DNA of 64,000 nucleotides from Bacillus wiedmannii (lineage in GTDB: Bacteria; Bacillota; Bacilli; Bacillales; Bacillaceae_G), in NCBI RefSeq assembly GCF_001583695.1, contig NZ_LOBC01000012.1, positions 1 through 64,000 of the forward strand, written 5' to 3'. This document shows positions 1 to 10,719 of this stretch, piece after piece. The position numbers were made by a program, and so were the translations under genes. The notes under the pieces are model-generated. The model did not search any database, was not told where the DNA came from, and was given only the letters and a program-made list of their open reading frames with translations. Position 1 is the stretch's first letter; each line of letters opens with the position of its first letter.

Positions 1-24
1 AGTCGATTCGACTTAGGTTTTTTT
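1..24 (+). terminator. 3' half of a terminator cut by the window edge
   Basis: The window opens with an AGTCGA/TCGACT inverted pair running into TTAGG and seven T. This looks like the 3' arm and T-tract of an intrinsic terminator whose 5' arm lies outside the window, presumably ending the gene upstream of the pur operon. Only half is visible, so the call is tentative. Confidence 0.4.
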
Positions 25-396
25 GTGTTTATTTTTATGTATCACCTGTTAAAATTCATAAATTTAGTAATCTTAAAGAATGAAAATGAGGCTATTTAAA
101 GTACTAGCAATGATTTTTTATTTTCTAGGTTTTCCGAGTGTTCCTAAAATAATCTCTATGATAGGAAACGTTATTTCTACCACAAGTATATATTTTAAAA
201 AGTGGGATGATATAAATAAGTATTCAATCATTATTGTCTTCCTTATAAATAAAATGAATATAAACGATATGCTTTATATTAAAGCATACGAAATAAGTAT
301 ACAAACCGTTATGTGTACAATAGATCTCTAGAAATATATATTCTAATTTCTTATCCTTCTTGCATATAGTTACAATTATTCTTTTGAATATAACTA
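25..396. other. gene-free leader region upstream of the pur promoter
   Basis: I see no convincing gene here. The sequence is very AT-rich. A small hairpin (9-bp arms at 268-276 and 280-288) is present but lacks a T-tract. The only longer reading frame (80-331) has no ribosome-binding site and unremarkable composition, so it is not annotated. Confidence 0.5.
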
Positions 397-441
397 AAAC
401 ACGAACGTTATTGGTGAGTAATAAAAAAACATTCGATTATT
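397..441. promoter_or_regulatory. pair of inverted PurR boxes (PurBox)
   Basis: Two facing half-sites are visible: an AAAACACGAACGTTA box with its CGAA core at 402-405, and an inverted ATTCG box with its TTCG core at 432-435. This is the arrangement of the PurR control region of the B. subtilis pur operon. In the known system PurR represses initiation and PRPP relieves it. The boxes end just upstream of the -35 hexamer, so repression by occlusion or wrapping is expected. Binding here is inferred from similarity. Confidence 0.75.
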
Positions 442-443
442 TG

Positions 444-473
444 TTGACATTGTTTATGAAATATTGTTAATAT
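444..473 (+). promoter_or_regulatory. pur operon sigma-A promoter
   Basis: A consensus TTGACA lies at 444-449 and a TAATAT -10 at 468-473, 18 bp apart, directly downstream of the PurR boxes. The start point would fall near 480. That leaves about 215 nt of untranslated leader before purE, which holds the riboswitch. Confidence 0.75.
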
Positions 474-499
474 AGCCATAGAAAGAATAATATATAAGA

Positions 500-568
500 C
501 CTCATATAATCGCGGGGATATGGCCTGCAAGTCTCTACCTAACGACCGTTATTCGTTAGACTATGAGG
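500..568 (+). promoter_or_regulatory. guanine-type purine riboswitch aptamer, pur operon
   Basis: The three-way junction of a purine riboswitch is readable. P1 pairs CCTCATA (500-506) with TATGAGG (562-568). P2 pairs GCGGG with CCTGC. P3 pairs TAACGA with TCGTTA. The conserved GATATGG and TCTACC core segments are present. The ligand-specifying base before TATGAGG is C, as in guanine/hypoxanthine sensors; U would indicate adenine. The 3' P1 strand (560-573) can instead pair with 624-637 over 14 bp with one G-U, forming an antiterminator that breaks the following terminator. Bound guanine is therefore expected to stop pur transcription. Confidence 0.93.
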
Positions 569-609
569 GAAAGTCACTCGGTATTTTTCTATTCACAAGG
601 GATACGTAT

Positions 610-670
610 GCCTGAGTAGAGCGCTTTCTCTCATAGTAAAAGAGAAACTGTTCTATTTCAGGCTTTTTTT
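610..670 (+). terminator. riboswitch-controlled terminator of the pur leader
   Basis: GCCTGA (610-615) pairs with TCAGGC (658-663), the stem extends inward through TTTCTCT/AGAGAAA, and a seven-T run follows. Its 5' arm overlaps the antiterminator strand 624-637, so the two structures are mutually exclusive. Confidence 0.88.
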
Positions 671-693
671 ATTTGAATCGGGGGGATTCTAAT

Positions 694-1179
694 ATGAAAT
701 CACTAGTTGGAGTCATAATGGGAAGCACGTCAGACTGGGAAACAATGAAATATGCTTGTGACATTTTAGATGAATTAAATATACCGTATGAGAAAAAAGT
801 TGTATCTGCTCATCGGACTCCGGATTATATGTTTGAATATGCAGAGACGGCTCGTGAACGTGGGTTGAAAGTTATTATTGCTGGAGCTGGTGGCGCAGCG
901 CATTTACCAGGAATGGTTGCAGCGAAGACGAATCTTCCTGTAATTGGAGTTCCAGTTCAATCAAAAGCGTTAAACGGCTTAGATTCATTATTATCCATCG
1001 TCCAAATGCCAGGAGGGGTTCCAGTTGCAACTGTTGCAATTGGTAAGGCTGGTTCAACAAATGCTGGTTTACTTGCTGCACAAATACTTGGATCATTCCA
1101 TGATGATATACATGATGCATTAGAATTGAGAAGAGAAGCGATTGAAAAAGATGTGCGCGAAGGTAGTGAGCTAGTATGA
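694..1179 (+). CDS. purE: N5-carboxyaminoimidazole ribonucleotide mutase PurE
   Basis: Cytoplasmic class I PurE, which converts N5-CAIR to CAIR, the step after PurK. The 161-residue protein is the family length. It shows the MGSTSDW phosphate loop (residues 9-15), the SAHRTP motif (38-43) and a glycine-rich [11 protein letters not shown] segment near residue 70, all part of the active site. The ATG at 694 is chosen over an in-frame TTG at 673 because the GGGGGGA ribosome site lies just ahead of it. It is the first gene of the operon and its stop overlaps the purK start by 4 nt, indicating translational coupling. Confidence 0.97.
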   Translation: MKSLVGVIMGSTSDWETMKYACDILDELNIPYEKKVVSAHRTPDYMFEYAETARERGLKVIIAGAGGAAHLPGMVAAKTNLPVIGVPVQSKALNGLDSLLSIVQMPGGVPVATVAIGKAGSTNAGLLAAQILGSFHDDIHDALELRREAIEKDVREGSELV

Positions 1180-2327
1180 CGAGAATCATTTTACCTGGAA
1201 AAACAATCGGCATTATTGGAGGCGGCCAGCTAGGAAGAATGATGGCATTGGCAGCTAAGGAGATGGGATATAAAATTGCTGTTTTAGATCCTACAAAAAA
1301 TTCACCATGTGCACAAGTTGCTGATATTGAAATTGTTGCACCATATGACGATTTAAAAGCAATTCAGCATTTAGCGGAGATTAGTGATGTTGTCACATAT
1401 GAATTTGAGAATATTGATTATAGATGTTTACAATGGCTTGAAAAACATGCTTACTTACCGCAAGGCAGTCAGTTGTTAAGTAAAACACAAAATCGTTTTA
1501 CAGAAAAGAATGCGATTGAGAAAGCTGGGCTACCAGTAGCAACGTATAGATTAGTTCAAAATCAAGATCAGCTTACTGAAGCAATTACTGAGTTATCATA
1601 TCCTTCCGTCTTGAAAACGACGACAGGCGGATATGATGGGAAAGGTCAAGTTGTTTTAAGAAGTGAGGCTGACGTTGATAAAGCTCGAGAGCTTGCGAAT
1701 GCAGCAGAGTGTATTTTAGAGAAATGGGTGCCTTTTGAAAAAGAAGTATCAGTTATTGTGATTCGTAGTGTAAGTGGTGAAACGAAAGTGTTTCCGGTAG
1801 CGGAAAATATTCATGTAAATAACATTTTGCATGAATCTATCGTTCCAGCTCGCATTACAGAAGAACTTTCTCAAAAAGCAATTGCTTATGCAAAAGTGCT
1901 CGCGGATGAACTAGAACTTGTGGGAACACTAGCGGTAGAGATGTTTGCTACAGCTGATGGTGAGATTTACATTAATGAATTAGCACCAAGACCTCACAAT
2001 TCAGGACACTATACACAGGATGCATGTGAAACGAGTCAATTCGGTCAACATATTCGAGCAATCTGTAATTTACCTCTTGGAGAAACAAATTTGTTAAAAC
2101 CAGTTGTCATGGTAAACATTTTAGGCGAACATATAGAAGGGGTCCTAAGACAAGTGAATAGATTAACCGGGTGCTATTTACACTTGTATGGAAAAGAAGA
2201 AGCAAAAGCGCAGCGGAAAATGGGGCATGTTAATATTTTAAATGATAATATTGAAGTCGCTCTAGAAAAAGCGAAGAGTTTGCATATTTGGGACCATCAA
2301 GAACAACTGTTGGAGGGAAAAAGATGA
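1176..2327 (+). CDS. purK: 5-(carboxyamino)imidazole ribonucleotide synthase PurK
   Basis: ATP-grasp enzyme that carboxylates AIR with bicarbonate and ATP to give N5-CAIR, the substrate of PurE. The protein is 383 residues. An N-terminal GGGQLGRM nucleotide-fold motif lies at residues 15-22, followed by the ATP-grasp core with the [11 protein letters not shown] segment and the metal-binding [22 protein letters not shown] region. Start and stop both overlap neighbours by 4 nt (ATGA), so purE, purK and purB are probably translated as a coupled set. Confidence 0.96.
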   Translation: MTRIILPGKTIGIIGGGQLGRMMALAAKEMGYKIAVLDPTKNSPCAQVADIEIVAPYDDLKAIQHLAEISDVVTYEFENIDYRCLQWLEKHAYLPQGSQLLSKTQNRFTEKNAIEKAGLPVATYRLVQNQDQLTEAITELSYPSVLKTTTGGYDGKGQVVLRSEADVDKARELANAAECILEKWVPFEKEVSVIVIRSVSGETKVFPVAENIHVNNILHESIVPARITEELSQKAIAYAKVLADELELVGTLAVEMFATADGEIYINELAPRPHNSGHYTQDACETSQFGQHIRAICNLPLGETNLLKPVVMVNILGEHIEGVLRQVNRLTGCYLHLYGKEEAKAQRKMGHVNILNDNIEVALEKAKSLHIWDHQEQLLEGKR

Positions 2328-3631
2328 TTAGTCGTTATACACGCCCAGAAATGGGTGCAATTTGGACGGAAGAGAACAAATTTAAAGCGTGGTTAGAAGT
2401 TGAGATTTTAGCTTGTGAAGCATGGGCTGAGCTTGGCGATATTCCAAAAGAAGATGTTAAAAAAATCCGTGAGCATGCATCATTTGATATTGATCGTATT
2501 TATGAAATTGAAAAAGAGACACGTCATGACGTAGTTGCATTCACTCGTGCTGTATCAGAAACACCAACATTAGGTGAGGAACGTAAATGGGTTCATTACG
2601 GTTTAACATCTACAGACGTAGTAGATACAGCGCTATCTTACATCTTAAAACAAGCGAATGAAATCATATTAAAAGACTTAGAAAACTTTGTAAGCATTTT
2701 AGCTAACAAAGCGAAAGAGCATAAATACACGATCATGATGGGAAGAACACACGGTGTTCATGCAGAACCAACAACATTTGGTTTAAAACTTGGTCTTTGG
2801 TATGAAGAAATGAAACGTAACGTAGAGCGTTTCAAACAAGCTGCTGATACAGTTCGCGTTGGTAAATTATCTGGTGCGGTTGGTACATACGCAAATATCA
2901 ATCCATTCGTAGAAAAGTATGTTTGTGAAAACTTAGGATTAGAAGCAGCACCAATTTCAACACAAACATTGCAACGTGATCGCCATGCTCATTACATGTC
3001 AACACTTGCACTAATCGCAACATCTATTGAAAAGATGGCAGTTGAGATTCGTGGTTTACAAAAGAGTGAAACACGTGAAGTTGAAGAGGCTTTTGCAAAA
3101 GGCCAAAAAGGCTCTTCTGCAATGCCACATAAACGTAATCCAATCGGATCAGAAAATATGACTGGTTTAGCTCGTGTTATCCGCGGTTATATGATGACAG
3201 CGTATGAGAATGTTCCATTATGGCATGAGCGTGATATTTCTCACTCTTCGGCAGAACGCGTAATTTTACCAGATGCTACAATCGCATTAAATTACATGCT
3301 AAATCGCTTTGGTAATATCGTTAAAAACTTAACTGTATACCCAGAGAATATGAAACGCAATATGACAAGAACATATGGCTTAATTTATTCTCAGCGTGTA
3401 ATGCTTACATTAATCGACAAAGGTATGGTACGTGAAGAAGCTTATGATATCGTACAGCCTAAAGCGATGGAAGCTTGGGAAACACAAGTACAATTTAAAG
3501 AGCTTGTAGAAGCTGATGAGCGTATTACGAGCAAGTTATCACAAGAAGAAATTAATGAATGCTTCAACTATGAGCATCATATGCAACACGTTGATACAAT
3601 CTTTGAACGCCTTGGGTTAAACGAAGCGTAA
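2324..3631 (+). CDS. purB: adenylosuccinate lyase PurB
   Basis: Catalyses two fumarate-releasing steps: SAICAR to AICAR in the IMP branch, and adenylosuccinate to AMP. The 435-residue protein belongs to the fumarase/aspartase superfamily and shows the signature [11 protein letters not shown] at about residues 263-273, which includes the mobile catalytic loop. The ATG at 2324 follows a GGAGGG site and overlaps the purK stop; a longer in-frame extension from 2288 lies inside purK and is not used. A short intercistronic gap of 88 nt separates it from purC. Confidence 0.97.
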   Translation: MISRYTRPEMGAIWTEENKFKAWLEVEILACEAWAELGDIPKEDVKKIREHASFDIDRIYEIEKETRHDVVAFTRAVSETPTLGEERKWVHYGLTSTDVVDTALSYILKQANEIILKDLENFVSILANKAKEHKYTIMMGRTHGVHAEPTTFGLKLGLWYEEMKRNVERFKQAADTVRVGKLSGAVGTYANINPFVEKYVCENLGLEAAPISTQTLQRDRHAHYMSTLALIATSIEKMAVEIRGLQKSETREVEEAFAKGQKGSSAMPHKRNPIGSENMTGLARVIRGYMMTAYENVPLWHERDISHSSAERVILPDATIALNYMLNRFGNIVKNLTVYPENMKRNMTRTYGLIYSQRVMLTLIDKGMVREEAYDIVQPKAMEAWETQVQFKELVEADERITSKLSQEEINECFNYEHHMQHVDTIFERLGLNEA

Positions 3632-3719
3632 AATTTCATATGGCACAGAATAGAGTCATTCTGTGCCATTCTTTATAAAAACATTATTCACATTTTTCAA
3701 ACTACAGGGGGCTTGCGAA

Positions 3720-4439
3720 ATGCAAAAGCTAGAATTGCTGTATGAAGGTAAGGCAAAAAGAATTTATCGTACAGAATCAGCAGATATGGTTTGGGTAGAG
3801 TACAAAGATAGTGCGACTGCTTTCAATGGGGAGAAAAAAGAGACGATTACAGGAAAAGGTCGTTTGAACAATGAGATTACAACTTTATTGTTCAGAAAGT
3901 TACAAGAAGTAGGAATAAAAACACATTTTGTAGAGAAGTTATCTGAAACAGAGCAACTTGTTAAAAAAGTGAGTATTATTCCTCTAGAAGTTGTCACAAG
4001 AAATGTAATTGCAGGAAGTCTTTCAAAACGATTAGGAATGGAAGAGGGAACTGTACTTGCAGAACCAATCGTAGAATTTTACTTCAAAGATGATGATTTA
4101 GGAGATCCGCTTGTAACGGAAGATCATATTCGTGTATTAAACGTTGCATCACCAGAGCAAGTAAGCGTATTACGAGATATGGCTCTACAAATCAATCAAG
4201 TGTTGATTGATCATTTCGCAAGCTGTCGTGTAAGATTAGTAGATTTTAAATTAGAGTTTGGTGTAACAGATGAAGGGGAAATCATTTTAGCGGATGAAAT
4301 TTCACCAGATACTTGCCGTTTATGGGATGAAACGAGCAATGAAAAATTTGATAAAGACGTATTCCGTCGTGACCTTGGAAATTTAACAGAAGCTTATGAA
4401 GAGATTTTAAAACGTTTAGGGGGAATTTCACATGTATAA
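3720..4439 (+). CDS. purC: SAICAR synthase PurC
   Basis: Phosphoribosylaminoimidazole-succinocarboxamide synthase condenses CAIR with aspartate using ATP. The protein has 239 residues, typical of bacterial PurC. The LLYEGKAKRIY nucleotide-binding strand-loop is at residues 6-16 and DEISPDTCRLWD at 192-203. The ATG at 3720 follows CAGGGGGC; an upstream in-frame ATG at 3663 falls in the purB-purC spacer and has no ribosome site. The 3' end overlaps purS by 8 nt. Confidence 0.97.
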   Translation: MQKLELLYEGKAKRIYRTESADMVWVEYKDSATAFNGEKKETITGKGRLNNEITTLLFRKLQEVGIKTHFVEKLSETEQLVKKVSIIPLEVVTRNVIAGSLSKRLGMEEGTVLAEPIVEFYFKDDDLGDPLVTEDHIRVLNVASPEQVSVLRDMALQINQVLIDHFASCRVRLVDFKLEFGVTDEGEIILADEISPDTCRLWDETSNEKFDKDVFRRDLGNLTEAYEEILKRLGGISHV

Positions 4440-4686
4440 AGTTAAGGTATATGTAACGTTAAGAGAAAGCGTATTAGATCCACAAGGAACAGCAGTAAAA
4501 GGGGCACTTCATAGTCTTTCGTTCACAGAAGTACAAGACGTTCGAATCGGAAAATATATGGAATTAACAATTGATAAATCAGTATCTGACCTTGATGCAA
4601 AGGTAAAAGAAATGTGTGAAAAACTATTAACAAACGTTGTAATGGAAGACTTCCGTTATGAAGTTGAGGAGGTTGTCGCACAGTGA
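4432..4686 (+). CDS. purS: FGAM synthase subunit PurS
   Basis: Small (84-residue) structural subunit of the PurSQL phosphoribosylformylglycinamidine synthase of Gram-positive bacteria. In the known complex PurS bridges the PurL synthetase and PurQ glutaminase and helps pass ammonia. The sequence begins [19 protein letters not shown], characteristic of the family. It overlaps purC by 8 nt and its stop overlaps the GTG of purQ, as expected for subunits made in fixed ratio. Confidence 0.96.
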   Translation: MYKVKVYVTLRESVLDPQGTAVKGALHSLSFTEVQDVRIGKYMELTIDKSVSDLDAKVKEMCEKLLTNVVMEDFRYEVEEVVAQ

Positions 4687-5366
4687 AATTTGCAGTCATA
4701 GTATTCCCAGGTTCGAACTGTGATGTCGATATGTTCCATGCAATTAAAGATGAGCTTGGTGAAGAAGTAGATTACGTTTGGCACGATAGAGAGAATTTAG
4801 ATGAATATGATGCAATTTTACTACCTGGTGGATTCTCTTACGGTGACTATTTACGTTGTGGTGCTATTTCTCGCTTCGCGAATGCAATGAAAGCAGTGCA
4901 AAAAGCTGCTGAGCAAGGAAAGCCGATTTTAGGTGTATGTAATGGATTCCAGATTCTTGTTGAATCAGGATTACTACCAGGAGCGTTAATGAGAAACGAA
5001 CACTTAAAATTTATGTGCCGAACAGTTCAGCTGCGTGTTGAAAATAATGAAACGATGTTTACATCACAATATGAAAAAGATGAAGTAATCAATATTCCAA
5101 TCGCGCATGGTGAGGGGAATTACTATTGTGATGAAGAGACTCTTAAACAATTAGAAGAGAATAATCAAATCGCATTCCGTTACGTAGAAAACCCGAATGG
5201 AAGCGTTTCAGATATTGCTGGTATTGTAAATGAAAAAGGAAATGTACTTGGTATGATGCCACACCCAGAGCGTGCTGTAGATGAATTACTTGGCGGTGCT
5301 GAAGGGTTAAAAGTCTTTCAATCTATCTTAAAACAGTGGAGGGAAACATATGTCGTTAATGCTTGA
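4683..5366 (+). CDS. purQ: FGAM synthase glutaminase subunit PurQ
   Basis: Class I glutamine amidotransferase subunit that supplies ammonia to PurL. The protein has 227 residues and begins at GTG, overlapping the purS stop (GTGA). The triad is visible: Cys86 in GVCNGFQ, and His194 and Glu196 in [13 protein letters not shown] near the C-terminus. The 3' end overlaps purL by 17 nt. Confidence 0.97.
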   Translation: MKFAVIVFPGSNCDVDMFHAIKDELGEEVDYVWHDRENLDEYDAILLPGGFSYGDYLRCGAISRFANAMKAVQKAAEQGKPILGVCNGFQILVESGLLPGALMRNEHLKFMCRTVQLRVENNETMFTSQYEKDEVINIPIAHGEGNYYCDEETLKQLEENNQIAFRYVENPNGSVSDIAGIVNEKGNVLGMMPHPERAVDELLGGAEGLKVFQSILKQWRETYVVNA

Positions 5367-7569
5367 ACCAAATCCAACACAAATTAAAGAAGAGCGCATA
5401 TATGCGGAAATGGGGCTAACAGACGAAGAGTTTGCCATGGTTGAAAAGATTTTAGGCCGTCTGCCAAATTATACAGAAACAGGATTATTCTCTGTTATGT
5501 GGTCTGAACATTGCAGTTATAAAAATTCAAAACCAGTACTTCGAAAATTCCCAACAACAGGTGAGCGCGTTCTGCAAGGACCTGGGGAAGGTGCTGGAAT
5601 TGTAGATATCGGTGATAATCAAGCGGTTGTATTTAAAATGGAAAGTCATAACCATCCTTCTGCTATTGAACCATATCAAGGAGCAGCAACAGGCGTTGGT
5701 GGTATTATCCGTGACGTATTCTCTATGGGAGCACGCCCAGTAGCTCTATTAAACTCACTTCGCTTCGGTGAATTACAATCACCACGTGTGAAATATTTAT
5801 TCGAAGAAGTAGTGGCAGGGATTGCAGGATACGGTAACTGTATCGGCATTCCGACTGTTGGCGGCGAAGTACAGTTTGATCCATGTTATGAAGGAAATCC
5901 ACTTGTAAATGCAATGTGCGTAGGCTTAATTAATCATGAAGATATTAAAAAGGGGCAAGCGCACGGTGCTGGAAATACAGTAATGTACGTAGGAGCATCA
6001 ACTGGTCGTGACGGTATTCACGGTGCAACATTCGCATCTGAAGAGTTATCTGAAAGCTCAGAAGCGAAGCGTCCAGCAGTTCAAGTAGGAGATCCATTTA
6101 TGGAGAAACTTCTTATTGAAGCTTGCTTAGAACTTATTCAGTCGGATGCACTTGTTGGAATTCAAGATATGGGTGCAGCTGGTTTAACATCATCTTCTGC
6201 AGAAATGGCAAGTAAAGCAGGTATGGGTATTGAAATGTACTTAGATGATGTACCACAGCGCGAAACAGGAATGACACCATATGAAATGATGCTATCTGAA
6301 TCACAAGAACGTATGTTAATCGTTGTGAAAAAGGGTAGAGAGCAAGAAATAGTAGATTTATTTGAGAAGTATGGTCTTGCAGCCGTTACGATGGGGAAAG
6401 TAACGGAAGACAAAATGCTTCGCTTATTCCATAAAGGTGAAAAGGTAGCTGAAGTACCAGCAGATGCTCTTGCGGAAGAAGCACCAATTTATCATAAGCC
6501 ATCAAAAGAAGCAGCATACTTTGCTGAATTCCAGGCAATGAAAATGGAAACACCAAAAGTAGAAAATTATAAAGAAACGTTATTCGCTCTATTACAACAA
6601 CCGACGATTGCAAGTAAAGAGTGGGTTTATGATCAATATGATTATCAAGTTCGCACAAGCACAGTTGTTACACCAGGTTCAGATGCAGCAGTTGTACGTG
6701 TACGCGGTACAGAAAAAGGATTAGCAATGACGACAGATTGTAACTCTCGCTATATTTATTTAGATCCAGAAGTGGGCGGTAAAATTGCAGTAGCAGAGGC
6801 AGCACGTAATATCGTATGTTCTGGGGGAGAGCCACTTGCAATTACAGATTGCTTAAACTTCGGTAATCCAGAAAAACCAGAAATCTTCTGGCAAATTGAG
6901 AAATCAGTAGATGGTATGAGTGAAGCTTGTCGTACATTACAAACGCCAGTTATCGGCGGAAACGTATCAATGTATAACGAACGTAGTGGTGAAGCTGTAT
7001 ATCCAACACCGACAGTTGGGATGGTTGGACTTGTACACGATTTAAAACATGTAACAACACAAGAGTTCAAGCAAGCTGGCGATTTAGTTTATGTAATTGG
7101 AGAGACGAAAGCTGAGTTTGGTGGAAGTGAATTACAGAAAATGATTCACGGCAAAATTTTCGGTCAATCACCAAGCATCGATCTAGACGTAGAATTAAAG
7201 CGCCAAAAACAAGTATTAGAAGCAATTCAAGCTGGCCTTGTTCAATCTGCTCATGATGTTGCAGAAGGTGGTTTAGCAGTTGCAATTACTGAAAGTGCAA
7301 TTGGTGCAAAAGGTTTAGGTGCTACTGTGAAATTAGACGGAGAAGCAACAGCAGCATTATTCGCTGAATCACAATCGCGCTTCGTTATAACTGTAAAACG
7401 TGAAAATAAAGAAGCGTTCGAGAAAGCGGTAGAAGCAATTCAAGTTGGAGAAGTGACAAATACAAATGAAGTAACAATTCATAATGAAGAAAATGAAGTA
7501 TTACTTACAGCAAATGTAGATGAAATGAGAAAGGCTTGGAAAGGGGCAATCCCATGCTTGCTGAAATAA
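5350..7569 (+). CDS. purL: FGAM synthase large subunit PurL
   Basis: ATP-dependent synthetase subunit that converts FGAR to FGAM using ammonia from PurQ. At 739 residues it is the small-type PurL used with separate PurS and PurQ, not the roughly 1300-residue fused form. It contains the two duplicated AIR-synthase-like halves, with the nucleotide/phosphate motif [14 protein letters not shown] in the first and GGNVSMYNE in the second. The ATG at 5350 lies within the end of purQ after GTGGAGGG. It overlaps purF at the 3' end. Confidence 0.97.
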   Translation: MSLMLEPNPTQIKEERIYAEMGLTDEEFAMVEKILGRLPNYTETGLFSVMWSEHCSYKNSKPVLRKFPTTGERVLQGPGEGAGIVDIGDNQAVVFKMESHNHPSAIEPYQGAATGVGGIIRDVFSMGARPVALLNSLRFGELQSPRVKYLFEEVVAGIAGYGNCIGIPTVGGEVQFDPCYEGNPLVNAMCVGLINHEDIKKGQAHGAGNTVMYVGASTGRDGIHGATFASEELSESSEAKRPAVQVGDPFMEKLLIEACLELIQSDALVGIQDMGAAGLTSSSAEMASKAGMGIEMYLDDVPQRETGMTPYEMMLSESQERMLIVVKKGREQEIVDLFEKYGLAAVTMGKVTEDKMLRLFHKGEKVAEVPADALAEEAPIYHKPSKEAAYFAEFQAMKMETPKVENYKETLFALLQQPTIASKEWVYDQYDYQVRTSTVVTPGSDAAVVRVRGTEKGLAMTTDCNSRYIYLDPEVGGKIAVAEAARNIVCSGGEPLAITDCLNFGNPEKPEIFWQIEKSVDGMSEACRTLQTPVIGGNVSMYNERSGEAVYPTPTVGMVGLVHDLKHVTTQEFKQAGDLVYVIGETKAEFGGSELQKMIHGKIFGQSPSIDLDVELKRQKQVLEAIQAGLVQSAHDVAEGGLAVAITESAIGAKGLGATVKLDGEATAALFAESQSRFVITVKRENKEAFEKAVEAIQVGEVTNTNEVTIHNEENEVLLTANVDEMRKAWKGAIPCLLK

Positions 7570-8969
7570 AGGGGTTAAATGAAGAATGTGGCGTTTTCGG
7601 AATTTGGGGGCATGAAAATGCAGCACAAGTTTCGTACTACGGATTGCATAGTTTACAGCACCGTGGACAAGAAGGCGCAGGCATCGTCGTAAATAATGGT
7701 GAGAAAATCGTCGGTCACAAGGGGTTAGGTTTAATATCGGAAGTATTTTCAAGAGGTGAGCTAGAAGGCTTAAACGGAAAATCAGCAATTGGACATGTAC
7801 GATATGCGACAGCTGGCGGAAGTGAAGTTGCTAACGTTCAACCATTATTATTCCGTTTTTCTGATCATAGTATGGCATTAGCTCATAACGGAAATTTAAT
7901 TAATGCAAAGATGCTTCGTCGTGAATTAGAGGCAGAGGGAAGTATTTTCCAAACAAGTTCAGATACAGAGGTACTTTTACATCTCATTAAACGTAGTACG
8001 AAAGATTCTTTAATTGAAAGTGTAAAAGAGGCTCTAAATAAAGTGAAAGGTGCGTTCGCATATCTTTTACTAACTGGAAATGAAATGATCGTTGCGCTAG
8101 ACCCGAATGGATTCCGTCCTCTTTCAATTGGAAAGATGGGAGATGCTTACGTTGTAGCATCAGAAACATGTGCTTTCGATGTAGTAGGTGCAACATACAT
8201 TCGTGATGTAGAACCAGGTGAATTGCTTATCATCAATGATGAAGGAATTCATGTAGATCGTTTTACAAATGAAGTAGATCATGCAATTTGTAGTATGGAG
8301 TACATTTACTTTGCACGTCCGGATTCTAATATTGCAGGTATTAACGTCCATGCAGCACGTAAAAACATGGGAAAACGTTTAGCGGCAGAAGCTCCTATTG
8401 AAGCTGATGTTGTTACTGGTGTACCAGACTCTAGTATTTCAGCGGCAATTGGTTATGCGGAGGCGACAGGAATTCCATATGAGTTAGGATTAATTAAAAA
8501 TCGTTACGTTGGACGTACGTTTATTCAACCCTCTCAAGAACTGCGTGAGCAAGGGGTTAAGATGAAGCTTTCAGCAGTAAGAGGCGTAGTTGAAGGAAAA
8601 CGAGTTGTGATGATTGACGATTCTATCGTAAGAGGAACGACGAGTAAACGAATTGTTCGTATGCTTCGCGAGGCTGGAGCGACAGAAGTTCATGTAAGAA
8701 TTGCTTCACCACCTCTTAAGTATCCATGTTTCTATGGCATTGATATTCAAACGAGAAAAGAATTAATCGCAGCAAATAATTCAATAGAAGAAATCCGTCA
8801 AATCATCGGAGCAGATTCTTTAACATTTTTAAGTGAAGATGGATTAGTAGATGCAATTGGACGTCCATATGAAGGGAAATACGGCGGTCTATGTATGGCG
8901 TACTTCAATGGAGATTATCCGACAGCTCTTTATGATTATGAGCAAGAGCTTTTAGAAAGTATGAAATAA
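7554..8969 (+). CDS. purF: amidophosphoribosyltransferase PurF
   Basis: First committed step of purine synthesis: PRPP plus glutamine to phosphoribosylamine. The 471-residue protein has a short propeptide followed by Cys12 (NEECGVFG), the N-terminal nucleophile exposed by processing in the B. subtilis enzyme. The glutaminase domain is N-terminal. The PRPP-binding [14 protein letters not shown] motif is at 351-364. Cysteines typical of the iron-sulfur class occur in the C-terminal half. The ATG at 7554 follows AAAGGGG; an in-frame start at 7536 lies deeper in purL and is less likely. Confidence 0.96.
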   Translation: MLAEIKGLNEECGVFGIWGHENAAQVSYYGLHSLQHRGQEGAGIVVNNGEKIVGHKGLGLISEVFSRGELEGLNGKSAIGHVRYATAGGSEVANVQPLLFRFSDHSMALAHNGNLINAKMLRRELEAEGSIFQTSSDTEVLLHLIKRSTKDSLIESVKEALNKVKGAFAYLLLTGNEMIVALDPNGFRPLSIGKMGDAYVVASETCAFDVVGATYIRDVEPGELLIINDEGIHVDRFTNEVDHAICSMEYIYFARPDSNIAGINVHAARKNMGKRLAAEAPIEADVVTGVPDSSISAAIGYAEATGIPYELGLIKNRYVGRTFIQPSQELREQGVKMKLSAVRGVVEGKRVVMIDDSIVRGTTSKRIVRMLREAGATEVHVRIASPPLKYPCFYGIDIQTRKELIAANNSIEEIRQIIGADSLTFLSEDGLVDAIGRPYEGKYGGLCMAYFNGDYPTALYDYEQELLESMK

Positions 8970-8978
8970 GAAGAAAAA

Positions 8979-9012
8979 AGCTTCTACTTCTTTTGATGTA
9001 GAAGCTAGCTTC
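8979..9012 (+). other. stem-loop between purF and purM
   Basis: AGCTTCTAC (8979-8987) pairs with GTAGAAGCT (8998-9006), and the overlapping GAAGCTAGCTTC (9001-9012) is itself palindromic. No T-tract follows, so it is unlikely to stop polymerase efficiently. An RNA-processing or stability role inside the operon is possible but inferred. Confidence 0.5.
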
Positions 9013-9070
9013 TTTCTTAAAACGGCCGGCCCTGGATAGGGAGAAATTAAAAGACGAGGTGTAAATAACG

Positions 9071-10111
9071 ATGGCGAATGCATATAAGCAAGCAGGAGTA
9101 GATATTGAAGCTGGATATGAAGCGGTATCTCGCATGAAAAAACACGTACAAACAACAATGAGAAAAGAAGTACTAGGCGGTCTAGGCGGTTTTGGAGGTA
9201 TGTTTGATCTATCAAAATTTGCATTAGAAGAACCTGTATTAGTATCTGGAACAGATGGCGTGGGAACGAAATTGATGCTCGCTTTTATGGCAGATAAACA
9301 TGACACAATAGGTATTGATGCAGTAGCAATGTGTGTAAATGATATTGTTGTCCAAGGAGCAGAGCCGCTTTTCTTCCTTGATTATATTGCTTGTGGTAAA
9401 GCTGAACCTAGTAAAATTGAAAACATCGTCAAAGGTATATCAGAGGGCTGTCGCCAAGCTGGTTGTGCATTAATTGGTGGAGAAACAGCTGAAATGCCAG
9501 GAATGTATTCTACGGAAGAATACGATTTAGCTGGTTTTACAGTTGGAATTGTTGATAAAAAGAAAATTGTAACAGGTGAAAAAATTGAAGCTGGTCAAGT
9601 ATTAATTGGCTTAGCATCTAGCGGTATTCATAGTAATGGTTATTCTTTAGTACGAAAAGTATTACTAGAAGATGGAGAACTATCTTTAGATCGCATTTAC
9701 GGACGCTTAGAACTACCTCTTGGTGAAGAATTATTAAAACCAACGAAAATTTATGTCAAACCTATTTTAGAACTATTGAAGAAATATGAAGTATACGGTA
9801 TGGCGCATATTACAGGTGGCGGATTCATTGAAAATATTCCACGTATGTTACCAGAAGGAATCGGTGCAGAAATTGAATTAGGATCTTGGAAAATTCAACC
9901 GATCTTCAGTTTACTTCAAGAAGTGGGAAAACTAGAAGAGAAAGAAATGTTCAATATTTTTAACATGGGTATTGGTATGGTAGTAGCAGTGAAGGAAGAA
10001 GAGGCAAAAGATATTGTTCGTCTTCTTGAAGAGCAAGGAGAAACAGCTCGTATTATTGGACGTACTGTACAAGGGACTGGCGTTACCTTCAATGGGGGCA
10101 CAGCACTATGA
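9071..10111 (+). CDS. purM: AIR synthase PurM
   Basis: Phosphoribosylformylglycinamidine cyclo-ligase, closing the imidazole ring of FGAM to AIR with ATP. The protein is 346 residues. [11 protein letters not shown] at about 136-146 is the family signature, and the N-terminal [14 protein letters not shown] segment matches the ATP-binding fold. The GAGGTG ribosome site sits 8-10 nt upstream of the ATG. Its stop overlaps the purN start (ATGA). Confidence 0.97.
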   Translation: MANAYKQAGVDIEAGYEAVSRMKKHVQTTMRKEVLGGLGGFGGMFDLSKFALEEPVLVSGTDGVGTKLMLAFMADKHDTIGIDAVAMCVNDIVVQGAEPLFFLDYIACGKAEPSKIENIVKGISEGCRQAGCALIGGETAEMPGMYSTEEYDLAGFTVGIVDKKKIVTGEKIEAGQVLIGLASSGIHSNGYSLVRKVLLEDGELSLDRIYGRLELPLGEELLKPTKIYVKPILELLKKYEVYGMAHITGGGFIENIPRMLPEGIGAEIELGSWKIQPIFSLLQEVGKLEEKEMFNIFNMGIGMVVAVKEEEAKDIVRLLEEQGETARIIGRTVQGTGVTFNGGTAL

Positions 10112-10695
10112 GTAGATTAGCAGTTTTTGCTTCTGGAAGCGGCTCTAACTTTCAATCTCTCATCAATGCGGTGGAAGAAAATAGATTAGACGCAGATATT
10201 AGTTTATTAGTATGTGATAAACCAGAAGCACGTGCTGTTGGACGGGCACATTATCATCATATTCCATGTTTCGCTTTTTCAGCGAAAGCATATGAGTCAA
10301 AAGAAGCATTTGAAAAAGAAATATTAAAGAAGCTAGAAGAGTATGAAATTGATTATGTTATTTTAGCTGGATATATGCGTTTAATTGGACCGACTCTACT
10401 AGAAGCTTACGGCGGGAGGATTATTAATATTCATCCATCGCTATTACCGAGTTTTCCAGGGAAAGATGCTGTTGGTCAAGCGTTAGAAGCAGGTGTGAAA
10501 GTAACTGGAGTAACGATTCATTATGTAGATGCAGGTATGGATACAGGGCCAATTATTGCGCAAGAAGCAGTGGTTGTTTCTGAAGGGGATACGAGGGAAA
10601 GCTTACAAAAGAAAATTCAACAAGTTGAACATAAATTATACGTAAATACAGTGAATCAAATTGTTCAATCTGTGAAAGAACCAACTGTTAACTAA
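10108..10695 (+). CDS. purN: GAR transformylase PurN
   Basis: Transfers a formyl group from 10-formyltetrahydrofolate to GAR. The 195-residue protein has the substrate loop GSGSNFQS (9-16), the catalytic region around [11 protein letters not shown] with His109, and the [16 protein letters not shown] segment bearing the conserved aspartate. It is translationally coupled to purM and followed by purH after 24 nt. Confidence 0.97.
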   Translation: MSRLAVFASGSGSNFQSLINAVEENRLDADISLLVCDKPEARAVGRAHYHHIPCFAFSAKAYESKEAFEKEILKKLEEYEIDYVILAGYMRLIGPTLLEAYGGRIINIHPSLLPSFPGKDAVGQALEAGVKVTGVTIHYVDAGMDTGPIIAQEAVVVSEGDTRESLQKKIQQVEHKLYVNTVNQIVQSVKEPTVN

Positions 10696-10719
10696 CATAC
10701 AACCAGGGGTGAAGGATAA

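Noticed and set aside
80-331. 83-residue reading frame upstream of the pur promoter
   Set aside because: No ribosome-binding site, no recognised domain, and composition typical of AT-rich non-coding DNA.
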